Below, piece by piece: positions 16,144-26,283 of a stretch of DNA of 64,000 nucleotides. The notes under the pieces are model-generated. The model was not told the origin of the DNA, searched no databases, and saw only the letters and a program-made list of their open reading frames with translations. Position 1 is the first letter of the stretch; each line of letters begins with the position of its first letter. A program made the position numbers and the translations under genes. Source of the stretch: Paenibacillus paeoniae (GTDB taxonomy: Bacteria > Bacillota > Bacilli > Paenibacillales > Paenibacillaceae); contig NZ_QUBQ01000001.1 of the NCBI RefSeq assembly GCF_003388735.1, forward strand, positions 2,542,001 through 2,606,000. The letters run 5' to 3'.

Positions 16144-19100
16144 TCATCTCTCCGATCTGTTGCGCAGCTGTGCCGGAACCTGAAACGAAATCGACGTCCC
16201 AGCCCCTTCCCTACTGCTAATATGAATCCGTTGTCCATAGATCAACTTGATACGCCTGTCGATGTTCCATAATCCTACGCCTCTGCGCCCTCCATCAGTC
16301 CTCAGCGTCTCCTCCAATTGCTGCTCGCTCATCCCGCACCCGTCATCCTCTACTTGAAAGTTGACTAAACCGTTCACTTCCGTAATCGTAACTATCACTG
16401 TTCCCCCAGCCAGATTGGACATCAGTCCATGACGGATCGCGTTCTCCACCAAAGGCTGAAGAATGAGCGGCGGAATAAGGATCATCGGGTGCGCCCTTAC
16501 ATCGTATCGAACCTTCAGCCGATCGCCGAATCGGGCTTGCTCAATATGGACATAGGCCTCAACCAGCTTCAGCTCGCTGTCGAGCGTTGTTAAGGAATCC
16601 AATTGCTTGAAGTCGAAGCTGCTTCGCAAATATTGCGAGAGATACAATGTGAGCTGCTCAGCACGCTCCGGCTCGTCCACGCATAGCTCTGCGATGGAAT
16701 TCAAAGCGTTGTATAAAAAATGCGGTTTGATTTGGGAGCGCAGGAAGGCCATTTCCGCATCCTTTGCATTTTTCATGGAAGCCTTCAAACGGGTCAAGCT
16801 TCTTACACGCGCCATAAGCTCCTCAGCTTCGAATGGCTTCCCGACAAAATCATTTGCTCCATTCTCCATGGATACCTTCATGTCGCTGACTCGGTTTTTT
16901 GCCGTTAGCATCAAGACAGGCAGCTCGAAGATTGAGTATCTTTCTCTAATTTTCCGAAGCACCTCGTAACCGGTCATATCCGGCATAGAGATATCCAGCA
17001 GCACCAGGAAGAAATCCGATCGTCTGGATATCTCGGCAAGCGCCAGCTCCCCGCGATTCACCACTACAAAGGAGTAACGTTCCAGCTTAAGCAGATTGAT
17101 CATAGACTGGAGATTTGCAAAATCATCATCTACGACAAGAATGGTCTCGTTGATTTCTCCCGTCACGTAGAGCGGATATTCCGGTTGAATGATTCTTGAC
17201 TCAGGCTCGGATACAGAGGCTATGCGGCTCCTGACGATTCTGTCGGCGTTAATGGATATTGGCAGCGTAAAGGTGAAAATGGACCCTTCTCCTGGGGCCG
17301 ACTCTACGCCAATGGATCCGCCATGCAACTCCACCAGCTTCTTCGTTATACTAAGACCGAGTCCTGTCCCGGTCTCCGGGGGCGGAACATCATATGAAGC
17401 TTGCTCGAACGCCTGGAAGATTCGGCTCTGCATCCCCTCCGCAATTCCGATTCCGGAATCACGCACGCTTACCTTCACCTGATTCCCGTTCACTCTGGCA
17501 CTAATTTCTACAAATCCTTGATAGGTAAATTTAATGGCGTTGCCGATCAGATTGTGCAGGATTTGCTGAAGCCGATTGCCATCGGCATAGACGGGCGGCA
17601 TAGCGATATCCACTTTATTCTCCAGCGCAATCTCTTTGCCTCCCAACAGGAAGGAATGAATCCGAATAACGGAATCGACGGCTGCGCTCAGATCGATAGA
17701 GCTGCGGTACAACGCAATATCTCCATGCTTCAGCTTGGAGTAATCCAATAATTCATTAACAAGCAACGTTAATCTTCGTCCGCTGCCCATGACAATGGCG
17801 AGATTGCGGGCCTGCCCTTCGTTCATTGGCCCCTCTGCGCCCTTCAGCAAGGTATCGGTAATGCTCACGATTGCATTGAGCGGCGTCTTCAGCTCATGTG
17901 ATGTATCGGACAGGAAGTCATCCTTAATTTTATCCAGCTGCTCCAATTGATTTTTCATCTCGTTAATCGTGTGATAGGCCTCGAAGAAACGGAGCACAAT
18001 GAGACCGATCATAATGAGATTGAAAAATACAATATAGAACTGGCCAAGCCATAGGCTTTCCTTCCAGGATATCGCTTGCAAAATAATATCCAGCGAATAG
18101 AGATTTATCGTTAAGATCGCGACATACCACAACAAGGACCTGAATTGGTCTCTCGTTTCGCTTCGGATATACATTCCTGCCACTTTGATCAGCATCCAGA
18201 TCAGCATAAATTCATAAATAATAACGACATATATCTGAATGGTCGTATAGGTATGGATCGGCAATATGACAATTAAGAAGATAAAACAGCTCAATACCGC
18301 TGTAATCGCTTGCGTAAGCTTCAAGGTAGCGATGCTCCTATGTAACTGATAGAAGATGATGGCCAGTATGATAAAACAAGCGATAGAGCTAATATCTTTC
18401 CATTTGTACAACACTTGAAACGGCATGTCCGGTAAAAAATGCAGAAGCGACCTCTCGCCGATCAGGCCGTGGTAGATGGCGAACAACATGCAGATAAACG
18501 CAAAAGCTAGCAGGGAATAATCCCGTCTGTGAAAAAAGATAGAGGCTGCAAAAAAGCAAATCAGATAAATGAGCGCAAGCGTGCCCAAAATGGCAAGGAT
18601 GCTGAACTCTCGCATAAGCGTCTTCTCTTCATGCGCTACCATCGCCGTCTGTTCGCCGAAGTAGAGCGAAAGCGGTATGCCTCCATTTATATAATCATGG
18701 TTGGAGACCTGAATGATAATTTCAATTTCTCCTTGCTCGGATGCAAATAGGCCAAACTTCGGCACGTTGCCCGGCTTATAATCCAGTGGACTACTTGCAG
18801 TAATACCGTCCTCCAACAGGCGATGACCGTTCACATAGATGACGCTGGAGAAGCGGATATTGGTCTTCTTGATCGCATAGATACCGGCCTCAGGCACGTT
18901 TTTCAGTACAGCTCGATAAGTAGCAGAGCCGTAAGCAGGCAGCGGGCTGCCATGATAGTCTGTACCGTTCCATGTAGACGGTACCTTCATATAAATAGGG
19001 GCCAACATCGGGCCGGTGGAGGAAACCTCGAAGTCCGCCGGCTCAAGCAGCCGATTCCAATAAAACTCCCAATCGCCATCCAATCTGATTCTGCCGTTTT

Positions 19101-19248
19101 GCTCCTCAGACCAGCCGGATAAATCCATGATGCCATGGCTAATTTGCGGATCGTCCGCCCGATTTCCGTTATCCATATATATCGATAGTGGAATAAATGA
19201 AAGGGATAAAATGCCAATTAAGCAAATAATCAATATTCTTCTCAACAC
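16144..19248 (-). CDS. 7TM hybrid histidine kinase with two kinase modules
   Basis: A 1034-residue sensor. It has an N-terminal membrane anchor, an extracellular beta-rich sensory domain (about 40-200, 7TMR-DISMED2-like) and seven membrane helices (about 212-420). The first kinase core has H451 in 'SDTSHELKTPLNAI', N box 'NLIGNAIKFT' and 'GTGLGLSI' near 628. A receiver at about 702-815 has D752 and K804. A second kinase module of the LytS/YpdA type follows, with H843 in 'LRSQIKPHFLYNALNSIAEL' and its own ATPase domain ending near 1025. The start is GTG at 19248 after AGGGG. It is co-transcribed with the BTAD regulator. Confidence 0.92.
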   Translation of the reverse strand: MLRRILIICLIGILSLSFIPLSIYMDNGNRADDPQISHGIMDLSGWSEEQNGRIRLDGDWEFYWNRLLEPADFEVSSTGPMLAPIYMKVPSTWNGTDYHGSPLPAYGSATYRAVLKNVPEAGIYAIKKTNIRFSSVIYVNGHRLLEDGITASSPLDYKPGNVPKFGLFASEQGEIEIIIQVSNHDYINGGIPLSLYFGEQTAMVAHEEKTLMREFSILAILGTLALIYLICFFAASIFFHRRDYSLLAFAFICMLFAIYHGLIGERSLLHFLPDMPFQVLYKWKDISSIACFIILAIIFYQLHRSIATLKLTQAITAVLSCFIFLIVILPIHTYTTIQIYVVIIYEFMLIWMLIKVAGMYIRSETRDQFRSLLWYVAILTINLYSLDIILQAISWKESLWLGQFYIVFFNLIMIGLIVLRFFEAYHTINEMKNQLEQLDKIKDDFLSDTSHELKTPLNAIVSITDTLLKGAEGPMNEGQARNLAIVMGSGRRLTLLVNELLDYSKLKHGDIALYRSSIDLSAAVDSVIRIHSFLLGGKEIALENKVDIAMPPVYADGNRLQQILHNLIGNAIKFTYQGFVEISARVNGNQVKVSVRDSGIGIAEGMQSRIFQAFEQASYDVPPPETGTGLGLSITKKLVELHGGSIGVESAPGEGSIFTFTLPISINADRIVRSRIASVSEPESRIIQPEYPLYVTGEINETILVVDDDFANLQSMINLLKLERYSFVVVNRGELALAEISRRSDFFLVLLDISMPDMTGYEVLRKIRERYSIFELPVLMLTAKNRVSDMKVSMENGANDFVGKPFEAEELMARVRSLTRLKASMKNAKDAEMAFLRSQIKPHFLYNALNSIAELCVDEPERAEQLTLYLSQYLRSSFDFKQLDSLTTLDSELKLVEAYVHIEQARFGDRLKVRYDVRAHPMILIPPLILQPLVENAIRHGLMSNLAGGTVIVTITEVNGLVNFQVEDDGCGMSEQQLEETLRTDGGRRGVGLWNIDRRIKLIYGQRIHISSREGAGTSISFQVPAQLRNRSER

Positions 19249-19430
19249 CGCTGTTGCCCCTTTCGATGTCAGGCTTCACCAGGTACGGCTTAAGACCAGT
19301 GCAGGTTTGGGGCAGCTCAGTTGTGAAATTGCTTTCACTGCCACTATCGTAATTATATTGATCTAGGATTAGGAGTAAAGAAGTTTTTCATAGATGCAGG
19401 TGTATCTCCTCTCGGCAAGTCGCCTGTTGA

Positions 19431-19467
19431 CAAAATCAGCCCGACCACATGATGTGATCGAGCTGAT
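19431..19467 (-). terminator. Terminator of the CBM_X2/SLH surface-protein gene
   Basis: On the minus strand ATCAGCTCGATCACA pairs with TGTGGTCGGGCTGAT around a short loop and is followed by TTTTG, 23 bases past the stop. Confidence 0.75.
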
Positions 19468-19489
19468 CTAACTCTAAACGATATTGTCA

Positions 19490-22400
19490 TTAAATGAGCT
19501 CGGAATTCTCCAACAATCGCTGAATCATAACCGCAACCTCGGCACGAGTAATGCTGGCTTGCAGAGCAAGCTCCGAACCATTCTTGCCAACTATAATACC
19601 CGCCTGGATGCAGTCCGCAATGCTTTGCTTGGCCCAACCGGACATATTCGCAAGTCCGAATGCCTGAAGCACATCTTCTGCCGCTTGAACCGGCAGCTTC
19701 TCGTTTAATTGCGTAAGCTTCATCGCCTTGGCAATCATGATCATAGCTTGCTGGCGTGTAACCTTGTCATTCGGCCTGAACGTACCGTCTTCAAAGCCGC
19801 TAATTAATTGGTACTCATATGCGGTAGCAATAGCACGGTTATACCAATCGCTAGCTTTCACATCCGCGAAAGGCGCATTGTTCTCCACCAGCTTCAAACC
19901 AAGACCGCGGACCAGAATAGTCGCGAATTCGGCGCGAGTCATCTCTTCATTCGGCTTGAAGTTGTCGTTCCCTTTTCCATCTACGATCATGCGGGAGCCC
20001 ATATCGTTAATGGCCTTCTTCGCCCAGTGACTTGCTACATCGGCGAACTCCACTGGATGCCAGACTACCGCATACGTGCTATTCGTCAAACTATTAATTT
20101 GAGCGTAGTATCGTCCATCCACTGCTATCACTTTAGTAGGCACATGGCGGACGCTGCCGTCCGGCTCAACGACAATACCTGTCGTAATGCCGCTGCGCTC
20201 GACTCCTTCAGGAAGCGCAATCTGGCGTTGTACGTAAGCGCTGAACTGAGTCACTTCGACGACACGATTCTGATAGCTTGCATTTACTGTAAAGTCGACC
20301 GGCGCTGCCACAATGGTGAACTCGCCTTGCTGTGCTGCGCTATGGACGACATTCGTCATCGCTTGTACAGGTTCTGCCATCTCGATATGAATGACAACAT
20401 CCTGCAAGGATACGGAGCCTCCCAACTGTCGTTGAATGCCGTCGATATCGATTTGGCTGGCTGGCAGGAAGTAGCTGGCTTTGTCGGTCTTAAGCTCAAG
20501 CGTCGCATCCTTATTCTCCATGTCCTTCACCATTTTGCCGGTCAATTGACCAACAGCGATATCGGATTTGGAGCTCATTAGGATGGTAATGACCGGAGAG
20601 TGTCCTTCCCCGGAAAGTCTCTCGCTCAGCTTCGCCTCATCTACAATAATCGTGGTGACGTTTTGATCGTTGCGTTTGCTTTCCTTAACCGTTCCAGCGC
20701 TGACCACTTGTCCATTGACATAGATATCAGCCGCTTTATTCGGCTCAGGCTGTTCTGGCTCGTTGCCGCCGCCGCTCGGCGGGGTGGACGGCGTCGTATT
20801 CACAATTGTAACCGTCAGTGTCTGGTCGGAGCCTGCGCTGAATTGGAACGTGAGCGCCTTAGAGCCAACTGACTGCTTCGCCAGATACGCTTTCTTGATC
20901 GTAACGATGTTGCCTGCCATCGTGTAATCCATGTCTAGCGTCAGCGCTTGACCGCCTTGCGAAATGCCGCTCAGCGTGTTGCCATTCAGCGTGAGCGTGA
21001 TTGCTACATCCGCTTGAGCAGACGACTTCTTATCAAACCTGGCCGTGGATGGGCTGATCTCGCTGTTGCTTGGCGTCGAGTCGCTAATTGTAATGGTCAG
21101 CGCATGGTCGGAACCGGCGCTGAATTGGAAGACCAGCGTAGCGATGCCGATCGGTTGGGCAGCCAAATATGCCTTCTTAATCGTTACGGTGTTACCCGTT
21201 ACGATGTAGTCTGTATCCAGTTCCAGCTCTTGGCCGCCATGCGTAATGCCGATCAGCTCGTTGCCGTTCAGTGTAAGCGTTGTGCTCACATCCGCTTGTG
21301 CGGAAGCCTTCTTATCGAAGCTCGCTGTGGACGGGCTGATTGTGCTGTTGTTCGGCGTGGAGTCGCTAACCGTAATCGTTAACGCTTGATCGGCTCCTGC
21401 GCTGAACTGGAACGTCAAAATTGCTGTGCCAACTGGCAGGGTTGCCAGATATTCTTTCTTAATGGTAACCGTACTGCCCGATACTGTGTAGTCGCTGTCC
21501 AGTTCCAATGTTTGACCGCTATATACAATATCATTCAGCGTGTTGTCGTTCAGTGTCAGCGTCGTGGTGACATCAGATTGTGCCGATGTCTCTTTATCGA
21601 AGCTCCCTGTAGACGGACTGATTGTACTATTATTCGGCGTTGTGTCGCTTACTGTAACCGCCATAGTTTGGTCGGCTCCACCAGTGAATTTGAAAGTTAG
21701 TATCGCGGTCCCAACTGGCAGAGTTGCCAGGTACTCTTTCTTGAGAACAACCTCATCGCCTGATTCCGAAATGGTATAGTCCGTATTCAACTGCAGCTTG
21801 TAGTTGTTTTCATAGATGTTGAACAACTCATTGCCATTCAGCGTTAACGTAGCCGTTACATCCGATTGCGCCGATGCTTTCTTATCGAAGCTCGCAGTAG
21901 TCGGACTTACTGCACTATTGTTCGGCGTTGTGTCGCTAATGATGATCGACATAGCGACATCAGCTCCTGCGTTGAACTCGAACATCAGAATTGCTGTGCC
22001 TACCGATTGCTGAGCCAGGTATTGTTTCTTAATGGTTACGCTGTTGCCCGAGACTGTATAATCTGTACCGAGCTCCAACTCTTGGCTACCATTCGTGATC
22101 GCTCTAAACGTATTGCCATTCAACGTCAATGTCGTTGTAATATCAGACTGTACCGAAGTTTTCTTATCAAAGGTCGCTTGAGTCGGGTTGAGTCCGCTGT
22201 TCAATGGTGTTGTGTCGCTAACTGTAACCGCCATCGTCTGATCGGCTCCACCCGTGAACTTGAATGTCAGTGTCGCCGTTCCGACTGGCAATGTTGCCAA
22301 ATACGCTTTCTTGAGGACAACCTCGTCGCCTGTTTCCGAGATCGTATAGTCTCTTTCTACTCTCAATTTATAACTATTTTCATAGATGTTGAACAATGAA

Positions 22401-24382
22401 TTGCCATTCAGCGTCAACGTTGCCGTTACATCAGATTGCGCCGATTCCTTCTTATTAAAGCTGACTGTTGTTGGGCTGACTGCACTGTTCTGCGGCGTTG
22501 TATCGCTAATATTGATCGCCATCGCCACATCTGCTCCTGCGCTGAATTGGAACATCAGAATTGCTGTGCCTATTGGCTGCTCCGCCAGATATTCTTTTTT
22601 AATCGTTACGGCGTTGCCCGAGACCGTATAATCCGTATCCAGCTCCAGCTCCTGGCTGCCATTCGTGATGGCAGTAAGCGTATTGCCATTTAACGTCAAT
22701 GTCGTTGTAACATCCGACTGCGCCGATGTTTTCTTATCGAAGCTCGCTTGGGTCGGGTTCAGCCCGCTGTTCTGCGGCGTCGTGTCGCTTACTGTAACCG
22801 CCATCGTCTGGTCGGCTCCGCCTGTGAACTTGAATGTCAGTGACGCCGTTCCGACTGGCAGAGTTGCCAAGTATGATTTCTTGAGAACAACCTCATCGCC
22901 TGTTTCCGAGATCGTATAGTCTCTTTCTACTCTCAACTTGTAACTATCCTCATAGATGTTGAACAATGAATTGCCATTCAGCGTCAACATTGCCGTCACA
23001 TCCGACTGAGCCGATTCCTTCTTGTCAAAGTTAGCTGTTGTCGGACTGATCACGCTGTTTTGCGGCGTCGTATCACTTACTTCAATTGTCAACGTTTGAT
23101 TAGCTCCGCCGCTGAACTCGAACGTTAGCGTAGTTGTGCCCACTGGTTGCGTGGCCAGATACTCTTTGTTAATCGAAACTACATCACCCGCAGCCGAGAT
23201 CGTATAATCCGTACCTGGCACTAACGCTTGTCCGCCATTCTTAATCGCGCTTAGCGTATTCCAGTTCAGCTTTATCGTCGTCGTTACAACGGCTTGATTA
23301 GATATATTTTTATCAAAGCTGCCTGTGGATGGCGTCAGCTCAGAATCAATAGCTTGCCCGTATCGCTTGTACACACCGATAGACCCTACCGCAACAACAG
23401 AGTTGCCGACTTCAATAGCATCCAAAAAAGCAGTATCAACCCCCGCAATAGACTCGTCCGTCCAATTAAACGTATCCGTTGATGTGCGAATATTTCCGTT
23501 TAATCCAACTACAATAAATAATCCGCCATCCATTTGGGTATATAACATTTTTTTAATAAAGTAATTATAGTCAAAACCATTGATTTTCTGCGCCTGTAAG
23601 TCTGGCTGATTCAGATTACTTGCAGAAAACCGATGTGCCTCGTAAAGGCCACCTGTTATGATCGTATCACCATTACTGGCAATGGATTCCAAAGCAGCAG
23701 CCACGGTCGGTAGTCGATTTCCTATCGTTGAATTGCTCCATGTCATTCCATTAGCTGAGGTTCTTATCGTTTGTTTTCCTAACATGCCAATTTCTACAGT
23801 GAATCCCACTGTAACAAAATGTCCGTTAATATATTGTACATCCTTAATAGTGAGCGATGGCTGTCTCACCTCAGAAGACCACGAGATACCATCCGCCGAG
23901 GAAACCGTTCGATTAGACGTGGAAGCGACATACTTGCCTCCTCCATATGCAATTGATGAAAGATTAAATTGTGCAACCTCATCAAGCGTTACTCCAGTCC
24001 AATTTTCTCCATCCGACGAATACAGGAAAGTTGCGCCCGTCATTCCTCCAGTAGAATAGATGGTGGCAATGACAAATTGTCCATTCAGAAATTTAACCGT
24101 ACCAAATGGCTTTGTGTGGTTTTCGATTATCTGTTCTTCCCAATTCACCAAATCTTTCGACTTCATGATTTTGGTATTATCACCATTAGCGGCTGGCACT
24201 AGCCCTACATAAATACCATTGCCATAAGCAATCGATGTAAGACTTTGCGAGCTTTGCTTTACCCAGAGCGATGCAGGTTCTGCTCCAGCCCTCTCCATTC
24301 GGGGATTGATTAAAGTTAACAAATTAAAGACTAGAGCACAGGCCAGTATGGCGGCCATTGCTTTCCTCGTTGCTAGACGCAC
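19490..24382 (-). CDS. Large SLH-anchored surface protein with nine CBM_X2 modules
   Basis: A 1630-residue exported protein. Residues 1-40 form a signal peptide. Residues 40-340 repeat 'YGNGIYVGLV'-type motifs ('GGGKYVAST', 'SADGISWSS') and look like a BNR/sialidase-like beta-propeller. Residues 346-1197 are nine tandem modules of about 95 residues matching CBM_X2 (PF03442): SFDK, 'LTLNGN', 'DYTVSG..VTIKK.YLA', 'GTA.LTF.FS.GAD' and 'VSDTTP'. An unassigned region follows a Pro/Gly linker, and three SLH domains (about 1444-1630) bind the protein to pyruvylated wall polymer. The frame extends upstream, but AAGGAGAG precedes the GTG at 24382. It is monocistronic and probably a wall-bound adhesin or scaffold; no hydrolase domain is seen. 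Confidence 0.9.
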   Translation of the reverse strand: MRLATRKAMAAILACALVFNLLTLINPRMERAGAEPASLWVKQSSQSLTSIAYGNGIYVGLVPAANGDNTKIMKSKDLVNWEEQIIENHTKPFGTVKFLNGQFVIATIYSTGGMTGATFLYSSDGENWTGVTLDEVAQFNLSSIAYGGGKYVASTSNRTVSSADGISWSSEVRQPSLTIKDVQYINGHFVTVGFTVEIGMLGKQTIRTSANGMTWSNSTIGNRLPTVAAALESIASNGDTIITGGLYEAHRFSASNLNQPDLQAQKINGFDYNYFIKKMLYTQMDGGLFIVVGLNGNIRTSTDTFNWTDESIAGVDTAFLDAIEVGNSVVAVGSIGVYKRYGQAIDSELTPSTGSFDKNISNQAVVTTTIKLNWNTLSAIKNGGQALVPGTDYTISAAGDVVSINKEYLATQPVGTTTLTFEFSGGANQTLTIEVSDTTPQNSVISPTTANFDKKESAQSDVTAMLTLNGNSLFNIYEDSYKLRVERDYTISETGDEVVLKKSYLATLPVGTASLTFKFTGGADQTMAVTVSDTTPQNSGLNPTQASFDKKTSAQSDVTTTLTLNGNTLTAITNGSQELELDTDYTVSGNAVTIKKEYLAEQPIGTAILMFQFSAGADVAMAINISDTTPQNSAVSPTTVSFNKKESAQSDVTATLTLNGNSLFNIYENSYKLRVERDYTISETGDEVVLKKAYLATLPVGTATLTFKFTGGADQTMAVTVSDTTPLNSGLNPTQATFDKKTSVQSDITTTLTLNGNTFRAITNGSQELELGTDYTVSGNSVTIKKQYLAQQSVGTAILMFEFNAGADVAMSIIISDTTPNNSAVSPTTASFDKKASAQSDVTATLTLNGNELFNIYENNYKLQLNTDYTISESGDEVVLKKEYLATLPVGTAILTFKFTGGADQTMAVTVSDTTPNNSTISPSTGSFDKETSAQSDVTTTLTLNDNTLNDIVYSGQTLELDSDYTVSGSTVTIKKEYLATLPVGTAILTFQFSAGADQALTITVSDSTPNNSTISPSTASFDKKASAQADVSTTLTLNGNELIGITHGGQELELDTDYIVTGNTVTIKKAYLAAQPIGIATLVFQFSAGSDHALTITISDSTPSNSEISPSTARFDKKSSAQADVAITLTLNGNTLSGISQGGQALTLDMDYTMAGNIVTIKKAYLAKQSVGSKALTFQFSAGSDQTLTVTIVNTTPSTPPSGGGNEPEQPEPNKAADIYVNGQVVSAGTVKESKRNDQNVTTIIVDEAKLSERLSGEGHSPVITILMSSKSDIAVGQLTGKMVKDMENKDATLELKTDKASYFLPASQIDIDGIQRQLGGSVSLQDVVIHIEMAEPVQAMTNVVHSAAQQGEFTIVAAPVDFTVNASYQNRVVEVTQFSAYVQRQIALPEGVERSGITTGIVVEPDGSVRHVPTKVIAVDGRYYAQINSLTNSTYAVVWHPVEFADVASHWAKKAINDMGSRMIVDGKGNDNFKPNEEMTRAEFATILVRGLGLKLVENNAPFADVKASDWYNRAIATAYEYQLISGFEDGTFRPNDKVTRQQAMIMIAKAMKLTQLNEKLPVQAAEDVLQAFGLANMSGWAKQSIADCIQAGIIVGKNGSELALQASITRAEVAVMIQRLLENSELI
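20790..23345 (-). repeat. Nine tandem CBM_X2-coding repeats of about 284 bases
   Basis: The repeats lie inside the SLH surface-protein gene. Copies 2, 4 and 6 share an 'LFNIYE' to 'DEVVLKK' version, and copies 3 and 5 share an 'NSGLNPTQ' to 'AGADVAM' version. Copies 2-3 and 4-5 therefore look like one duplicated two-module unit of about 570 bases. Confidence 0.85.
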
Positions 24383-24610
24383 GCTTTTTCTCTCCTTTAT
24401 GATCATAATTCAATGCTGCGATGCTTATGCCAAAAAGTTGCCTGATCCAGTGCCTCCCTCAGAAGTAAGTAAAACGTCCGCCCTATCGACAAAAAAGGTT
24501 GTTAATCGACAAAAGCATATCAATTGCTAATAAACAAAAAATAAACAAGCAATATCGTATTCCTTAAAACCAGTTGGAACTAGACAACACGAGCGGCTGA
24601 TTGATTGCAC

Positions 24611-24644
24611 AAAAAAACTGCCCTTCAATGGAAGGACAGTTTTT
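24611..24644 (-). terminator. Terminator of tyrS
   Basis: On the minus strand AAACTGTCCTTCCATTGAAG begins a stem closed by GGGCAGTTT and followed by a T run, about 10 bases past the tyrS stop. The sequence is nearly symmetrical. Confidence 0.85.
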
Positions 24645-24654
24645 CGTTTGCTGT

Positions 24655-25917
24655 CTATTGAGATAATTTGACCAGACTGTAGTTCTTTTTGCCTTTGCGG
24701 ATAATGATGAATCGACCACCGATCGCTTGGCTTGCCGTTACTTCCAGCTCCAAATCGCCAACTTTCTCCCCGTTCATGGAGATGGCGCCCTTCGTAATAT
24801 CCTCGCGAGCTTGACGTCTGGAAGGCTCTATTCCCAAATCGACCAGCCACTCTACAATATTTTTGGCATCCGGCGTCGCCTCGTACGTCGGCATATCCTT
24901 GAAGCCTTGCTCGATTTCATCAGCGGTAAGTGACTTGATGTCGCCGCTGAACAATGCGGCTGTAATGCGTTTTGCCTGCTCCAGCAATTCCTCTCCATGA
25001 ACAAATCTCGTCATTTCCTCAGCCAGCGTCTTTTGCGCTTCACGCTTGTGCGGCTCCGATTCCACCTTGGCTGCCAGCGCATCGATCTCTTCTTTCGACA
25101 GGAACGTAAAGTATTTCAAATATTTGACGACGTCGCGGTCGTCCGTATTGGTCCAGAACTGGTAGAATTCGAACGGCGTCGTCTTGTTCGGGTCCAGCCA
25201 GATCGCTCCGCCCGCCGTTTTGCCGAATTTCGTTCCATCTGACTTAAGCATCAATGGAATCGTAAGTCCGAATGCTTTGGCTTCCGAGCCTTCTTTTCTG
25301 CGAATCAGATCAAGGCCGCTCGTAATGTTGCCCCATTGATCGGAACCGCCGATTTGAAGCTGAACGTCTTCATGCTGGTACAGATGCAGGTAATCGATCG
25401 ACTGCAAAATCTGGTAAGAGAATTCGGTAAAGGAAATACCGCTGTCCAGTCTGCTTGATACGACATCTTTGGCCAGCATGGAGTTGATGCTGAAGTTTTT
25501 GCCGTAGTCGCGCAGGAATTCAATGATATTGATTTTGTGCGTCCAGTCGTAGTTGTTCACCATGCGGATCTCGTTGTCGCCGTCCGTAATGAACAGTTTT
25601 TTCAATTGTGCAGAGAGTGCTTCCACGTTCTCTTGAACTTGCTCCAGCGTTTGCAGGGAGCGCTCCGACTGGCGTCCGCTCGGATCACCAATCGTACCTG
25701 TTGCGCCGCCGATTAGAATGACCGGACGGTGGCCTGCCAGTTGGAACCTTTTGAGCACCATGAACGGGATCAAATGACCAATATGCATGCTGTCCCCTGT
25801 CGGATCTACGCCGCAGTAGAGGGATACGGCTTTCTCATTCGTTAGTTCGCGAAGCCCCTCGGCATCCGTTTGCTGATTAATGGCATCGCGCCATACAAGC
25901 TCGTCAATAATATTCAC
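24655..25917 (-). CDS. tyrS: Tyrosyl-tRNA synthetase
   Basis: A 420-residue class I synthetase that charges tRNA(Tyr). It has 'YCGVDPTGDSMHIGHLIPF' with HIGH at 45-48, the tyrosine-site region 'SYQILQSIDYLHLYQHEDVQ' and 'GGSDQWGNI', the KFGKT form of KMSKS at about 230, and a C-terminal S4-type RNA-binding domain. The length equals that of B. subtilis TyrS. The start is GTG at 25917 with AAGGAGTG 7 bases upstream; the longer open frame would run into the leader. Expression is controlled by the tyrosine T-box at 25975-26247 and a near-consensus sigma-A promoter. Confidence 0.97.
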   Translation of the reverse strand: MNIIDELVWRDAINQQTDAEGLRELTNEKAVSLYCGVDPTGDSMHIGHLIPFMVLKRFQLAGHRPVILIGGATGTIGDPSGRQSERSLQTLEQVQENVEALSAQLKKLFITDGDNEIRMVNNYDWTHKINIIEFLRDYGKNFSINSMLAKDVVSSRLDSGISFTEFSYQILQSIDYLHLYQHEDVQLQIGGSDQWGNITSGLDLIRRKEGSEAKAFGLTIPLMLKSDGTKFGKTAGGAIWLDPNKTTPFEFYQFWTNTDDRDVVKYLKYFTFLSKEEIDALAAKVESEPHKREAQKTLAEEMTRFVHGEELLEQAKRITAALFSGDIKSLTADEIEQGFKDMPTYEATPDAKNIVEWLVDLGIEPSRRQAREDITKGAISMNGEKVGDLELEVTASQAIGGRFIIIRKGKKNYSLVKLSQ

Positions 25918-25974
25918 TGCAATACACTCCTTCAATATGATAAATTTCCTATTAAGAATCATAAATCCTCGTTG

Positions 25975-26247
25975 AAAAACAAAAAATCGCCCCTTGTCTA
26001 TTGTAGACATAGGGACGATTGAATAACCGTGTTACCACCCAAATTGCACCAATGGACAATGCGATCACGCAGGCCATTCATGCCACTCTTGGCGAGTTAT
26101 CGTTCGCCATTCCGCTCGGCATTACCCGAGATACTCCAGAGTGTAATTCGTCAGCTTCCTGTGTGCCGGGTTCCATCAACCCCCGGCTTTCTAGAACAGG
26201 GAAGAAGCTGCTACTGAGCTCTTTCAACGTATATCGTATATCAGATT
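25975..26247 (-). promoter_or_regulatory. Tyrosine T-box riboswitch leader of tyrS
   Basis: On the minus strand the leader carries the T-box core TGGGTGGTAACACGG at about 26041-26027. It then has a terminator hairpin (AATCGTCCC...GGGGCGATT followed by six T, 26018-25980) that the T-box can rearrange into an antiterminator. Stem I further upstream contains GAATTACACTCTGG, in which UAC (26145-26143) is a fitting tyrosine specifier codon. Uncharged tRNA(Tyr) should stabilise the antiterminator. Confidence 0.9.
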
Positions 26248-26254
26248 AAGAGTT

Positions 26255-26283
26255 AGTATAGTGAAATCATGCTGCAATGTCAA
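26255..26283 (-). promoter_or_regulatory. tyrS: Sigma-A promoter of tyrS
   Basis: On the minus strand a perfect TTGACA (26283-26278) is separated by 17 bases from TATACT (26260-26255). Transcription would begin near 26247, giving a leader of about 330 bases that contains the T-box. Confidence 0.85.

Noticed and set aside
19808-23482. Many long plus-strand open frames across the CBM_X2 region
   Set aside because: They mirror the periodic minus-strand repeats, lack ribosome binding sites and have Arg/Cys-rich compositions typical of antisense shadows.
24407-24610. Possible c-di-GMP riboswitch before the large surface-protein gene
   Set aside because: A GGGAGGCAC...GGCAACTTTTTGGC stretch attracted attention, but the conserved GEMM core and the paired stems could not be traced.
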